Shown here: positions 12,801 through 49,930 of the stretch, in pieces
Layout of the letters: every line of letters starts with the position of its first letter
How positions within the stretch are numbered: the stretch's first letter is position 1
Assembly: GCF_900091505.1 (NCBI RefSeq)
Contig: NZ_LT607409.1
Location: 5,332,001-5,396,000 of the forward strand
Length of the DNA stretch: 64,000 nt
Source of the DNA: Micromonospora chokoriensis
Lineage (GTDB): Bacteria > Actinomycetota > Actinomycetes > Mycobacteriales > Micromonosporaceae
Reading direction: 5' to 3'
Made by a program: the position numbers and the translations under genes
The notes under the pieces: model-generated
Told to the model about the DNA's origin: nothing
Seen by the model: the letters and a program-made list of their open reading frames with translations, nothing else
Database searches by the model: none

Positions 12801-15800
12801 CCGGGGGCGTTCGCGCCCCGGCGGCTGACCAGGACGACCCGTTCCGCGCCGTTGTGCGCGGCCCAGCGGGCGACGTGGGCGCCGAGCGCGCCGGTGCCGC
12901 CGGTGACCAGGACGGTGCCGGTCGGCTGCCAGGGTTCGGTGGCCGGGGCGGGGGCGCGGTCGACGCGACGGGCGTGCAGGCCGTCGGCACGGATCGCGAC
13001 CTGGTCTTCTCCGCTGCTTCCGGCCAGGACGGCGGCGAGCTGGTCGGTGACGTCGCCGGCCAGGTCGACGAGGCCGCCCCAGGTGTCCGGGTGTTCGAGG
13101 GCGGCCACCCGGCCGAGACCCCAGATCGCGGCCTGGGTGGGGTCGGGCGCGATGTCGTCGGTGCCCGTGGTGACGGCCGCGGTGGTGACGGTCCAGATCG
13201 GCGCGGTGACCCCGGCGGTGGTCGTCGCCCAAATCAGGGCGAGCAGGTCCGCCGTGGCGTCGAGGTCGCCGGTACGCGAGGGCACGTACAGGATGCCGGC
13301 CACCTCGTCGGTGAGCTGCCCGACGTCGCCGATCTCCGGGGTGGCCCCGTGTCGGGTCAGCAGGTCGTGCAGCTGCCGGGCGGTCGGGTCTGCCGGGTCG
13401 GCGACGATGCGCCACGTCCCGGCGAGGGTGCCGGCGGGTGGGGCGTCGACGGGCTGCCAAGTCTCCCGGTACCGCCACTCGTCGGGTGTGCCGCTCGCGG
13501 GTTTCGGCAGGTCGGGCCAGTAGTAGCGGCGTTGGAAGGCGTAGGTGGGCAGGTCGATCGTGCGGGCGTCGGGGTGGCACGGTGTCCAGTCCACGGCGAC
13601 GCCGCGCACGTAGGCCTGCGCGAGGGCGGTCAGCAGCGTGGTCAGCTGGTCGCGGTCAGAGCGTTGCAGGGGTACGAACACCGCGTCGCTGACGCAGTCC
13701 GCCCCCATCGCGGACAGGACACCGTCGGGGCCGATCTCCACGAAGGTGCTGACACCCAGACTCTCCAGTGTGGTGATCGCGTCGGCGAAGCGGACCGCCT
13801 CGCGGACGTGCCGCACCCAGTACGCGGCGTCCTGCGTCTCGGCGACCTGCCCGGTCAGGTTGGACACGATCGGAATGTGCGGCGTGCCGTAGGAAAGCGT
13901 CGCCGCCACCGACGCGAACTCGGCCAGCATCGGCTCCATCAACACCGAGTGGAACGCGTGACTGACCCGCAGCTGCTTGGACTTCTCGAAGTGCGCTGCG
14001 ACGGCGGTGACCTCGTCGGCGACACCGGAGAGGACGATCGAACGCGGGCCGTTGATCGCGGCGATGCTCACGCCGTCGGTCAACAGCGGCAGCACCTCCG
14101 CCTCGGTGGCCCGCACCGCGACCATCACCCCACCGACCGGCAACGCCTGCATCAGCCGGCCCCGGGCGGTGACCAGCGTCGCCGCATCCGGCAGGGACAA
14201 CACACCGGCCACGTGCGCGGCGGCGATCTCCCCGATCGAATGCCCCACCAGGAAGTCCGGCGTCACCCCGAACGACTCCACCAGTCGGAACAACGCGACC
14301 TCGACGGCGAACAACGCCGACTGCGTGTACACCGTCTGATCCAGGTCGTCACCCTCGGCGATGACCTCGCGGATCGGCCGGTCGAGATGCCGGTCCAACT
14401 CGGCGCAGACCGCGTCGAACGCCTCCGCGTACACCGGGAAGGCCTCCGCCAGGGCCAGGCCCATGCCGGGCCGCTGCGAACCCTGACCGGAGAACACGAA
14501 CGCGAGGGGGCCACGGGTGACCGTGTCCCGCACCACGCCCGCCGCACCGCGGCCCGCGGCGAGCGCCGTCAGCGCGGCGAGCCGTTCCGCCGGGTCGGTG
14601 GCGGTGATCGCGGCGCGGTGCCGCAGGCCGGCGCGGGTGGTGGCCAGCGAGTACGCGACGTCGGAGGGGTCGGCGTCGCTGTCGGTGAGGTGACCGGCGA
14701 GGCGGGCCGCCTGGGCGTGCAGGGCGGCGTCGTCGTGGCCGGAGAGCAGCAGCGGCGCGAGGACCGTGGACGGTTCGCGGGGCTGCTCCTCGTCGTCGGG
14801 CGGGGCCTGCTCGACGATGACGTGGGCGTTGGTGCCGGAGACGCCGAAGGCGGAGACACCCGCCCGCGCCGGGTGGTCGCCGGACAGCCAGGGGCGGGCC
14901 TCGGTGAGCAGCTCCACCGCGCCGGCCGACCAGTCGACGTGCGGGGTGGGCGCGTCGACGTGCAGGGTCTGCGGCAAGGTGCGGTGCCGCATCGCCATGA
15001 CCATCTTGATGATCCCGGCGACACCGGCGGCGGCCTGGGTGTGCCCGAGGTTCGACTTGATCGAGCCGAGCCAGAGCGGGTCGCGCTCCCCCCGGTCGCG
15101 GCCGTACGTCGCGAGCAGCGCCTGCGCCTCGATCGGGTCGCCGAGGACGGTGCCGGTGCCGTGCGCCTCGACCACGTCCACGTCGGCACCGGTCAGCCCC
15201 GCGTTGTCCAGGGCGGCCCGGATGACCCGCTGCTGGGACGGCCCGTTCGGTGCGGTGAGGCCGTTGGACGCGCCGTCCTGATTGACAGCGGTCCCCCGGA
15301 TGACGGCGAGCACCTGGTGGCCGTTGCGGCGGGCGTCCGAGAGACGTTCCACCAGCAGCAGCCCGACGCCCTCACCCCAGCCGGTGCCGTCGGCGGCCGA
15401 GGCGAACGACTTGCAGCGGCCGTCCGTCGCGAGCCCGCCCTGCCGTTCGAACTCCTCGAACGCGCCGGTGGTGCACATGACCGTCGCACCGCCGGCCAGC
15501 GCCATCGTGCACTCGCCCTGACGCAGCGACTGGACCGCCAGGTGCAGCGCGACCAGCGAGGACGAGCAGGCGGTGTCGACGGTGATGGCCGGGCCTTCGA
15601 GTCCGAAGAAGTACGACAGGCGGCCGGAGACCACGGCTGCCGCGTTTCCGGTCAGCAGGTGACCCTCGTCGGCGATCGGCGTGCGCATCAGCACCGACGC
15701 GTAGTCCTGGGTGTTGGAGCCGACGAAGACGCCGACCTGCCGCCCGCGCAGCGACAGCGGGTCGACGCCGCCGCGCTCCAGTGCCTCCCAGGCGGTCTCC

Positions 15801-16153
15801 ATGAGGAGCCGCTGCTGCGGGTCCATGGCGACGGCCTCGCGCGGCGAGATGCCGAACAGCGCCGCGTCGAACTCACCGGCCGCGTCGAGGAACCCCGCCG
15901 GGCGGGCGTACGAGGCGGCCGGGTCCCAGCCACGGTCGTCCGGAAAGCCCGACAGGGCGTCGGCGCCGTCGGTGACGAGTCGCCACAGGGCCTCGGGCGA
16001 GTCGACGCCGCCGGGATACCGACAGGCCATCCCGACGACAGCGATGGGTTCCCGCTGCGCCTCGGTGAGCCGGCGGTGCTGGTGGCGCAGACGCTCGTTC
16101 TCCTTCAGGGAGGAGCGCAGTGCCTCGACGAGCTTGTCGCTGGAGGTGGCCAT
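1805..16153 (-). CDS. Trimodular type I PKS (PKS-C, modules 7-9)
   Basis: This 4782-residue cytosolic megasynthase carries out three chain extensions. Approximate domain landmarks are: N-terminal docking helix (MATSSDKLVEALRSSL) 1-35; KS7 Cys 197, AT7 640, KR7 1080, ACP7 1385; KS8 Cys 1615, AT8 2050, DH8 2338, KR8 2730, ACP8 3028; KS9 Cys 3255, AT9 3695, DH9 3985, KR9 4360, ACP9 4660; C-terminal docking tail ending DDELFAFIDRRLGAS. All three ATs have GHSIG and HAFH, the malonyl-CoA signature. There is no ER and no TE. The frame opens with two adjacent ATGs (16156 and 16153). GGAG sits 6 nt before the second and only 3 nt before the first, so the second is preferred. It lies 23 nt after the PKS-B stop and 34 nt before PKS-D, in one operon. 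An oddity is the GFTSL attachment motif in ACP9. Confidence 0.97.
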   Translation of the reverse strand: MATSSDKLVEALRSSLKENERLRHQHRRLTEAQREPIAVVGMACRYPGGVDSPEALWRLVTDGADALSGFPDDRGWDPAASYARPAGFLDAAGEFDAALFGISPREAVAMDPQQRLLMETAWEALERGGVDPLSLRGRQVGVFVGSNTQDYASVLMRTPIADEGHLLTGNAAAVVSGRLSYFFGLEGPAITVDTACSSSLVALHLAVQSLRQGECTMALAGGATVMCTTGAFEEFERQGGLATDGRCKSFASAADGTGWGEGVGLLLVERLSDARRNGHQVLAVIRGTAVNQDGASNGLTAPNGPSQQRVIRAALDNAGLTGADVDVVEAHGTGTVLGDPIEAQALLATYGRDRGERDPLWLGSIKSNLGHTQAAAGVAGIIKMVMAMRHRTLPQTLHVDAPTPHVDWSAGAVELLTEARPWLSGDHPARAGVSAFGVSGTNAHVIVEQAPPDDEEQPREPSTVLAPLLLSGHDDAALHAQAARLAGHLTDSDADPSDVAYSLATTRAGLRHRAAITATDPAERLAALTALAAGRGAAGVVRDTVTRGPLAFVFSGQGSQRPGMGLALAEAFPVYAEAFDAVCAELDRHLDRPIREVIAEGDDLDQTVYTQSALFAVEVALFRLVESFGVTPDFLVGHSIGEIAAAHVAGVLSLPDAATLVTARGRLMQALPVGGVMVAVRATEAEVLPLLTDGVSIAAINGPRSIVLSGVADEVTAVAAHFEKSKQLRVSHAFHSVLMEPMLAEFASVAATLSYGTPHIPIVSNLTGQVAETQDAAYWVRHVREAVRFADAITTLESLGVSTFVEIGPDGVLSAMGADCVSDAVFVPLQRSDRDQLTTLLTALAQAYVRGVAVDWTPCHPDARTIDLPTYAFQRRYYWPDLPKPASGTPDEWRYRETWQPVDAPPAGTLAGTWRIVADPADPTARQLHDLLTRHGATPEIGDVGQLTDEVAGILYVPSRTGDLDATADLLALIWATTTAGVTAPIWTVTTAAVTTGTDDIAPDPTQAAIWGLGRVAALEHPDTWGGLVDLAGDVTDQLAAVLAGSSGEDQVAIRADGLHARRVDRAPAPATEPWQPTGTVLVTGGTGALGAHVARWAAHNGAERVVLVSRRGANAPGLDALTAELAGTGCRITAAACDVTDRDALAALIATLRADGTPVRSVVHTAGVAHLTPLAGLDPTEIGELGAAKVLGARHLDELLGDDLDAFVLFSSIAGVWGSGDQGGYAAANAYLDALAARRAAQGRPATAVAWGPWAGGGMADAEVSAQLARRGVTAMNPARAIAALTHAVSAGDTTVVVADVDWSRFGPAFTVRRHSPLLSPLLTDVAEQPQSTGPATDLLAGRTVEERRAYLLHLVRGEAAAVLGHDSADAVPADRPFRELGFDSLTAVELRSRLAAATGLRLPTTVAFDYPYAAVLAAELDTLLSGADRTAHTVTPSAGTPDEPIAIIGMACRYPGDVGSPEDLWRLVESGADAIAGFPADRGWDLDALYDPDPDQAGASYTRAGGFVADVAGFDAAFFGISPREALAMDPQQRLLMETAWEAVERAGIDPAGLRGEPAGVFVGASFSGYGTGDQVADGVEGYRLTGTAASVTSGRIAYTLGWEGPAVTVDTACSSSLVALHLAVRSLRSGECSLALAGGVTVMASPDAFVEFSRQRGLSADGRCKSFAAGADGTGWSEGAGILLVERLSDAVRNGHRVLAVVRGTAVNSDGASNGLTAPNGPAQQRVIRAALADAGLGPTDVDAVEAHGTGTRLGDPIEAQALLSAYGQDRPTGRPLWLGSVKSNIGHTVAAAGVAGIIKMVMAMRHRVLPRTLHVDEPTPHVDWASGAVSLLTEPQPWPDVDRPARAAVSSFGISGTNAHAILEAPPTSQPQAAPPTPAVLPVPWTLGAAEPGALSAQAGRLLPYLDADPVDLGHSLTRRGSFPHRAVAFGPDALEALAGGRTDAGLVTGETSDGTLAFVFSGQGSQRPGMGLALAEAFPVYADAFDAACAELDRHLDRPVREVIAEGDDLDQTVYTQSALFAVEVALFRLVESFGVTPDFLVGHSIGEIAAAHVAGVLSLADAAALVTARGRLMQALPTGGVMVAVRATEAEVLPLLTDRVSIAAINGPRSVVLSGAADEVTVVAAHFEKSKQLRVSHAFHSVLMEPMLAEFAQVAATLSYGAPRIPIVSNVSGQVAEAQDAGYWVRHVREAVRFADGITTLEGLGVSTFVEIGPDGVLSAMGADCVADAVFVPVQRSDRDQPATLLTALAQVFVRGVAVDWTPCLTGGRVIDLPTYAFQHQRYWPAATVTGNGDAVDHPLLGGMLTLAGDSDERIFTGRWSRTALPWLTDHQVAGDVVVPGTALLELALAAGVEVGCDRVDDLVLAAPLILGEQRIEVQVRTGADDGSGRRTVTVHASPDGSRWTTHATGTLSTAGTLDEATPTTWPPAGAHAIDTTGLYDALRRRGLDYGPAFRGLRQAWLDADGAVHAEVELPTTVDGSRYGVHPALLDTALHPLGLGVLGDDDGQARVPFAWSGVTLRASGAVTARVRLADAGTDAVSVHLTDTLGRTLLTADSLVLRRYAERTASTDGLHRLDWIPVEAPGTADRTGIEVLRVPAAATGDPVTATHATTTAVLAALRDAVERDVRLAVVTRGAVAGGPDDAVTDLAGAAVWGLVRSAQTENPGRFLLVDTDGDDHLGAVLATGEEQIAVRDGMLRAPRLARITEPADGHDFGTGTVVVTGAFGTLGRLLTRHLVTRYGVTDLLLLSRRGPDAPEAAELTAELAALGATSSVLACDLADRDSLAAAVAGVGSLTGVLHIAGVIDDGVVTALTPERLAAVLRPKVDAAWHLHDLTAGHPLTAFVTFSSAAGLLGSPGQANYAAANAFLDALADLRHRAGLPASSLAWGPWAAGMAADLDPDAVQRLSRGGLALITPEDGLGLFDAAGRHTTVVPLRLTSGRQAPATVHPLLRNLIRATRRGAARAATGDASLVQRLAALRPADQREALLDLVRTHVASVLGHGSGQAVAPGKAFQETGFDSLAAVELRNGLNAATGLRLPATLVFDHPTPAALAAHLHETLIGAEGPDTSEVAASGHPDEPIAIVGMACRYPGGISSPEDLWRLVETGSDAIGDFPADRGWDVDRLYHADPDHPGTSYTRSGGFLADAADFDAPFFGLGPREALATDPQQRLLLETSWEAFERAGIDPATVRGSRTGVFAGVMYHDYVSRLDPDGDAVEGLLGIGNAGSVISGRVAYTFGLEGPALTVDTACSSSLVALHLAVQAIRNGECTMALAGGVTVMATPGTFIEFSRQRGLSADGRCKSFGAGADGTGWSEGVGMLVVERLSDAHRNGHPILAVIRGSAVNSDGASNGLTAPNGPAQQRVIRAALASAGLGTADVDTVEAHGTGTVLGDPIEAQALLATYGQDRPDDQPLWLGSIKSNMGHTQAAAGVAGIIKMIEAMRHGVLPRTLHADDPSPHIDWSAGAVSLLTEERQWTVPGRPRRAAVSSFGVSGTNAHVILEAAPEPTPAPRHPGGGPSVWPLTATTTDGLRDQATRLLTHLETHPALDPADVGHTLTTRGAFPHRAVVFGPDALEALAEGRTDAGLVTGDVVDGKLAFVFSGQGSQRPGMGLDLAEAFPVYGQAFDAACAELDRHLDRPIREVIADGDDLDQTVYTQSALFAVEVALFRLVESFGVTADYLVGHSIGEIAAAHVAGVLSLADAATLVTARGRLMQALPTGGVMVAVRATEAEVLPLLTDGVSVAAINGPRSVVLSGAADEVTAVAGHFTKSKQLRVSHAFHSVLMEPMLAEFAAVAETLTYETPRIPIVSNVTGQIAETQDAAYWVRHVREAVRFADGITTLEGLGVSTFVEIGPDGVLSAMGADCVADAVFVPVQRPDRDQPTTLLTALAQAYVRGVAVDWTPCHPGGRLVDLPTYAFQHRRYWPTGPAAARRNRTGHPLFDTAVTLAEASGERVLTGHWSAATVPWLADHRVDGALLVPGTALVEAALAAGAGDRLDDLVLAAPLVLDDGGAQIQVRVGPASDDGHRPVTIHASTDGTTWTAHATGTLTPPDQTPVVPVGRSAAAAPLDVDGLYDELLRRGLDYGPAFQGVRTAWRDTDGTVHADVVLPDDVSVDGYGIHPALLDAALHALGLDDRTGDGAPRVPFAWSGVTVHQPGVTAAQVRLSVGDAVQVTLADAVGDPVVSVAALRLRAYTPPSVLHRLAWTPIDLPATGDPETVVLRIPADGTDPVTATRTATTRTLAALRSAVDSDTRLTVVTAGAAHGDITHLSGAAVWGLVRAAQSEHPGRFTLVDAEPGTGEAEIRAAAAAEQSQIAIGVDGVFTPVLTPYATNSDDTTGLGAGTVLVTGGLGGLGPVVARHLATRHGVTDLVLLSRQGPDAPGTDTLVRDLAAAGATATVVACDAADRTALAEVLDGLPDLTAVVHLAGMLDDGVVTALTEERVATVLRPKAEAAWHLHELTRDRQLTAFVLFSSAAGVVGGPGQGNYAAANTFLDALAAYRRRAGLPGTSLAWGPWAAGMAATLTDADLARMARTGVLPMTEAQALTAFDLSLGAAEPALVPLRLDPSATPASVPAVLRGLLREAPKRRTTRRGPDRTLAEQIASTDPAARSEAVLTVVLTQVAATIGDGGAHTVDPDLEFTGLGFTSLAAVELRNGLNAATGLSLPATLTFDYPTPRALADHLLSTLAPARTPRLLNDLARLEQAFTALRPDEVAELAVRDGVAARLKALTGQWAEVTGASAPVTETLDEASDDELFAFIDRRLGAS
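4361..5335 (-). repeat. AT-domain repeat copy 1 (module 9)
   Basis: This is one of five roughly 0.95-kb malonyl AT coding blocks that read almost identically, spanning FSGQGSQRPGMG to the post-AT LPTYAFQ linker. This copy has diverged more than the others around the HAFH region. Confidence 0.7.
6898..11827 (-). other. PKS module 8: KS-AT(malonyl)-DH-KR(B)-ACP
   Basis: KS Cys lies in DTACSSSLVALH. AT carries GHSIG and HAFH. DH carries DHQVAGDVVVPG and HPALLDTALH. KR carries VIDDGV (a B-type LDD variant), TFSSAAG, QANYAAAN and RPKVDAAWHL, so it looks active. ACP has TGFDSLAAVEL. A 2,3-alkene is expected; with module 9 it gives a conjugated diene. The border with module 7 is approximate. Confidence 0.88.
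9299..10272 (-). repeat. AT-domain repeat copy 2 (module 8)
   Basis: This malonyl AT block is nearly identical in DNA to the copies in modules 7, 5 and 2. Around HAFH it differs from the module 7 copy by one base over about 60 bases. Confidence 0.8.
11828..16153 (-). other. PKS module 7: KS-AT(malonyl)-KR(A1)-ACP
   Basis: KS is intact and AT is HAFH (malonyl). No DH lies between AT and the KR structural subdomain. KR has the NADPH motif VTGGTGALGAH and lacks LDD (it reads TAGVAHLTPL). It has the A-type Trp in AGVWGSGDQGGY with Gln rather than His at the A2 position, so an A1-type L-hydroxyl is predicted. ACP has LGFDSLTAVEL. The product unit is -CH(OH)-CH2-. Confidence 0.87.
13532..14506 (-). 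repeat. AT-domain repeat copy 3 (module 7)
   Basis: This malonyl AT block is nearly identical to the module 8, 5 and 2 copies. Similarity falls away in the flanking KS-AT and post-AT linkers, so the shared unit is the AT itself. Confidence 0.8.
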
Positions 16154-16159
16154 CATGAG

Positions 16160-16163
16160 CTCC
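16160..16163 (-). promoter_or_regulatory. Ribosome binding site deciding the PKS-C start
   Basis: GGAG on the minus strand lies 6 nt before the ATG at 16153 and 3 nt before the ATG at 16156. The spacing favours the downstream ATG, giving an N-terminus MATSSDK, which is usual for this docking class. Confidence 0.6.
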
Positions 16164-16176
16164 GCACGTCGGTGGT

Positions 16177-31785
<15,609 letters not shown>

Positions 31786-31793
31786 CACACGTA

Positions 31794-31797
31794 CCCC
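31794..31797 (-). promoter_or_regulatory. Ribosome binding site deciding the PKS-B start
   Basis: GGGG on the minus strand lies 8 nt before the ATG at 31785. Together with the docking-type N-terminus MANDEKL it supports this start over the longer open frame. Confidence 0.55.
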
Positions 31798-31813
31798 GTT
31801 CCCGCTGCGCGGA

Positions 31814-48394
<16,581 letters not shown>

Positions 48395-48622
48395 GACGAT
48401 CCGCGGCCCCCACTCGTCCACACGGCCCGATGGCGCGTTCGATTCGGACGGTAATGAGGGCCGGCAGAGGCCGGACACCCCTACGGGATCGAGCGCACCC
48501 CGGGCCGGGGCCGACATGGAGGGCGGCCCCTATCCCCCTGGATCGACCCCCGATCCGGGTCGTGGCGCATTTCCCGAAGACCCGTTCTTCCTATCGTGGA
48601 GACAATGTCCATGCGGAAATGA
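48395..48622. promoter_or_regulatory. Divergent intergenic region, PKS-A and P450 promoters
   Basis: This 228-bp stretch between divergent starts should hold promoters for the minus-strand PKS-A operon and the plus-strand P450. No convincing -35/-10 pair was visible on either strand. It contains an inverted repeat at 48537-48559. There is no credible small gene. Confidence 0.6.
48537..48559. promoter_or_regulatory. Inverted repeat, candidate operator
   Basis: GGATCG (48540-48545) and CGATCC (48551-48556) form a perfect 6-bp inverted repeat around a 5-nt spacer. It extends outward by CC/GG with one mismatch, giving 8 of 9 pairs. It lies about 60-85 bp before the P450 start and about 145-165 bp before PKS-A. 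Its position suits a dimeric regulator acting on one or both promoters; this is inference. Confidence 0.4.
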
Positions 48623-49873
48623 GTGGTGACGATGACCAGTGCGACGCAACATCCCGCCCCGGCCGGATCGGGCACCGGGGAGCCGGCTCCGCTGCCCCGG
48701 CAGCGCGGCACGTGTCCGTTCTCTCCCCCTGACGAACTCCTCCAGCGCGCCGAGGAGCACCCGGTCAGTCCGCTGATCATGGCGGACGGGTCGGTCGGCT
48801 GGCTGGTGACGCGGGCCGAGGACGTCCGGGCGGTGCTCGCCGACACCCGGTTCAGCGCGGACATCCTCAAGGCGTCGAACCCGATCCAGGTGATCCCCGA
48901 GGAGGCCAAGCAGCTCCCGCCCGATCCGGCGTTCTTCATCCACGTCGACCCGCCGCACCACACCCGTTACCGCAAGATGTTGATGGGTCAGTTCACCATG
49001 CGCCGGGTCCGCGCCCTGGAGCCGCGGATCTCCGAGATCGTCACCGAACGCCTCGACGCGATCGAGGCCGCCGGCCCGCCGGCCGACCTGGTCCGGGACT
49101 TCGCCCTGCCCATTCCCTCACTGGTCATCTGCGAACTGCTCGGCGTGCCGTACGCCGAACGGGAGCAGTTCCAGACGCTGACCGCTGCGATGCTGCGCAC
49201 CGACGCCACCCCGATGGAGGTCGGGATGTCGGCCTGGAACCTGCGGCAGTACCTGGCGGCTCTGGTGGCGACCAAACACGAGGAGCCGGACGGCGCCCTG
49301 ATCTCCGGCCTGATCCACGACTCGGACGACGACCCGCTCACCGACGAGGAACTGACCAGCATCGCCATGCTGTTGCTCGTCGGCGGCCACGAGACCACCG
49401 CCAATCAGCTCAGCCTCGGCGTGTTCGCGCTGCTCACCAATCCCGAGCAGCTGGCCGTCCTGCGCGCCGACCTGGACCGGGTGCCGGACGCCGTCGAGGA
49501 GTTGCTCCGCTACCTGCCGACGTTCCAGTTCGGCGTGACGCGCCTCGCGACCGAGGACGTGCCGGTGGGCGGTCAGCTCATCCGCGCCGGTGAGAGCGTC
49601 AGCCTCTCGTTGTCCGCCGCCAACCGCGACCCGTCCCGCTTCGTCGACCCCGAGGTCTTCGACGTGACCCGGACCGGCAACCAGCACCTCGCCTTCGGTC
49701 ACGGCGTACACCTGTGCATCGGCCAGCAGCTCGCCCGCGCGGAGCTCCGGATCGCCCTGCGGGCCCTGCTCACCCGCTTCCCCGGGCTGCGCCTGCACGG
49801 GGAGGCGGACGACGTTCCGCTGCGCTCCGAGTCGCTGATCTACGGCGTCCGCGAGCTGCCCGTCACCTGGTGA
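48623..49873 (+). CDS. Cytochrome P450 (bacterial class I, macrolide-tailoring type)
   Basis: This is a soluble haem monooxygenase of 416 residues, the usual size for actinomycete P450s, needing ferredoxin and a ferredoxin reductase. Neither is encoded nearby. Visible motifs: I-helix LLLVGGHETTANQL (about 250-263, with the acid-Thr pair for O2 activation), ExxR in VEELLRYLP (about 290), haem loop FGHGVHLCIGQQLARAEL with the Cys ligand near 362. It is the only plus-strand gene, divergent from PKS-A, and most likely hydroxylates or epoxidises the polyketide; the site cannot be told from sequence. Starts are ambiguous: GTG at 48623, GTG at 48626 (6 nt after GGAAA) or ATG at 48632. It ends 13 nt before a strong palindrome. 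Confidence 0.96.
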   Translation: MVTMTSATQHPAPAGSGTGEPAPLPRQRGTCPFSPPDELLQRAEEHPVSPLIMADGSVGWLVTRAEDVRAVLADTRFSADILKASNPIQVIPEEAKQLPPDPAFFIHVDPPHHTRYRKMLMGQFTMRRVRALEPRISEIVTERLDAIEAAGPPADLVRDFALPIPSLVICELLGVPYAEREQFQTLTAAMLRTDATPMEVGMSAWNLRQYLAALVATKHEEPDGALISGLIHDSDDDPLTDEELTSIAMLLLVGGHETTANQLSLGVFALLTNPEQLAVLRADLDRVPDAVEELLRYLPTFQFGVTRLATEDVPVGGQLIRAGESVSLSLSAANRDPSRFVDPEVFDVTRTGNQHLAFGHGVHLCIGQQLARAELRIALRALLTRFPGLRLHGEADDVPLRSESLIYGVRELPVTW

Positions 49874-49886
49874 CGTCCAGGCACAC

Positions 49887-49922
49887 ACGAGGGCTCGGCC
49901 ACCGCGGTGGCCGAGCCCTCGT
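49887..49922. terminator. Bidirectional terminator, perfect 36-nt palindrome
   Basis: The 36 bases are fully self-complementary, centred on CCGCGG at about 49904. They lie between the P450 stop (49873, plus strand) and the permease stop (49931, minus strand). The GC-rich hairpin without a long U-tract is common in actinomycetes, and the symmetry lets it serve both convergent transcripts. Confidence 0.85.
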
Positions 49923-49930
49923 CGTCGTGC

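Noticed and set aside
48395..48517. Longer N-terminus for PKS-A
   Set aside because: The added residues show no recognisable feature and would take up most of the promoter region; the ATG at 48394 sits right before the KSQ fold.
48560..48622. Possible P450 promoter with -10 TATCGT at 48592-48597
   Set aside because: The hexamer at -35 distance (ATTTCC) is a poor match and such -10 sequences are frequent by chance, so it was not annotated.
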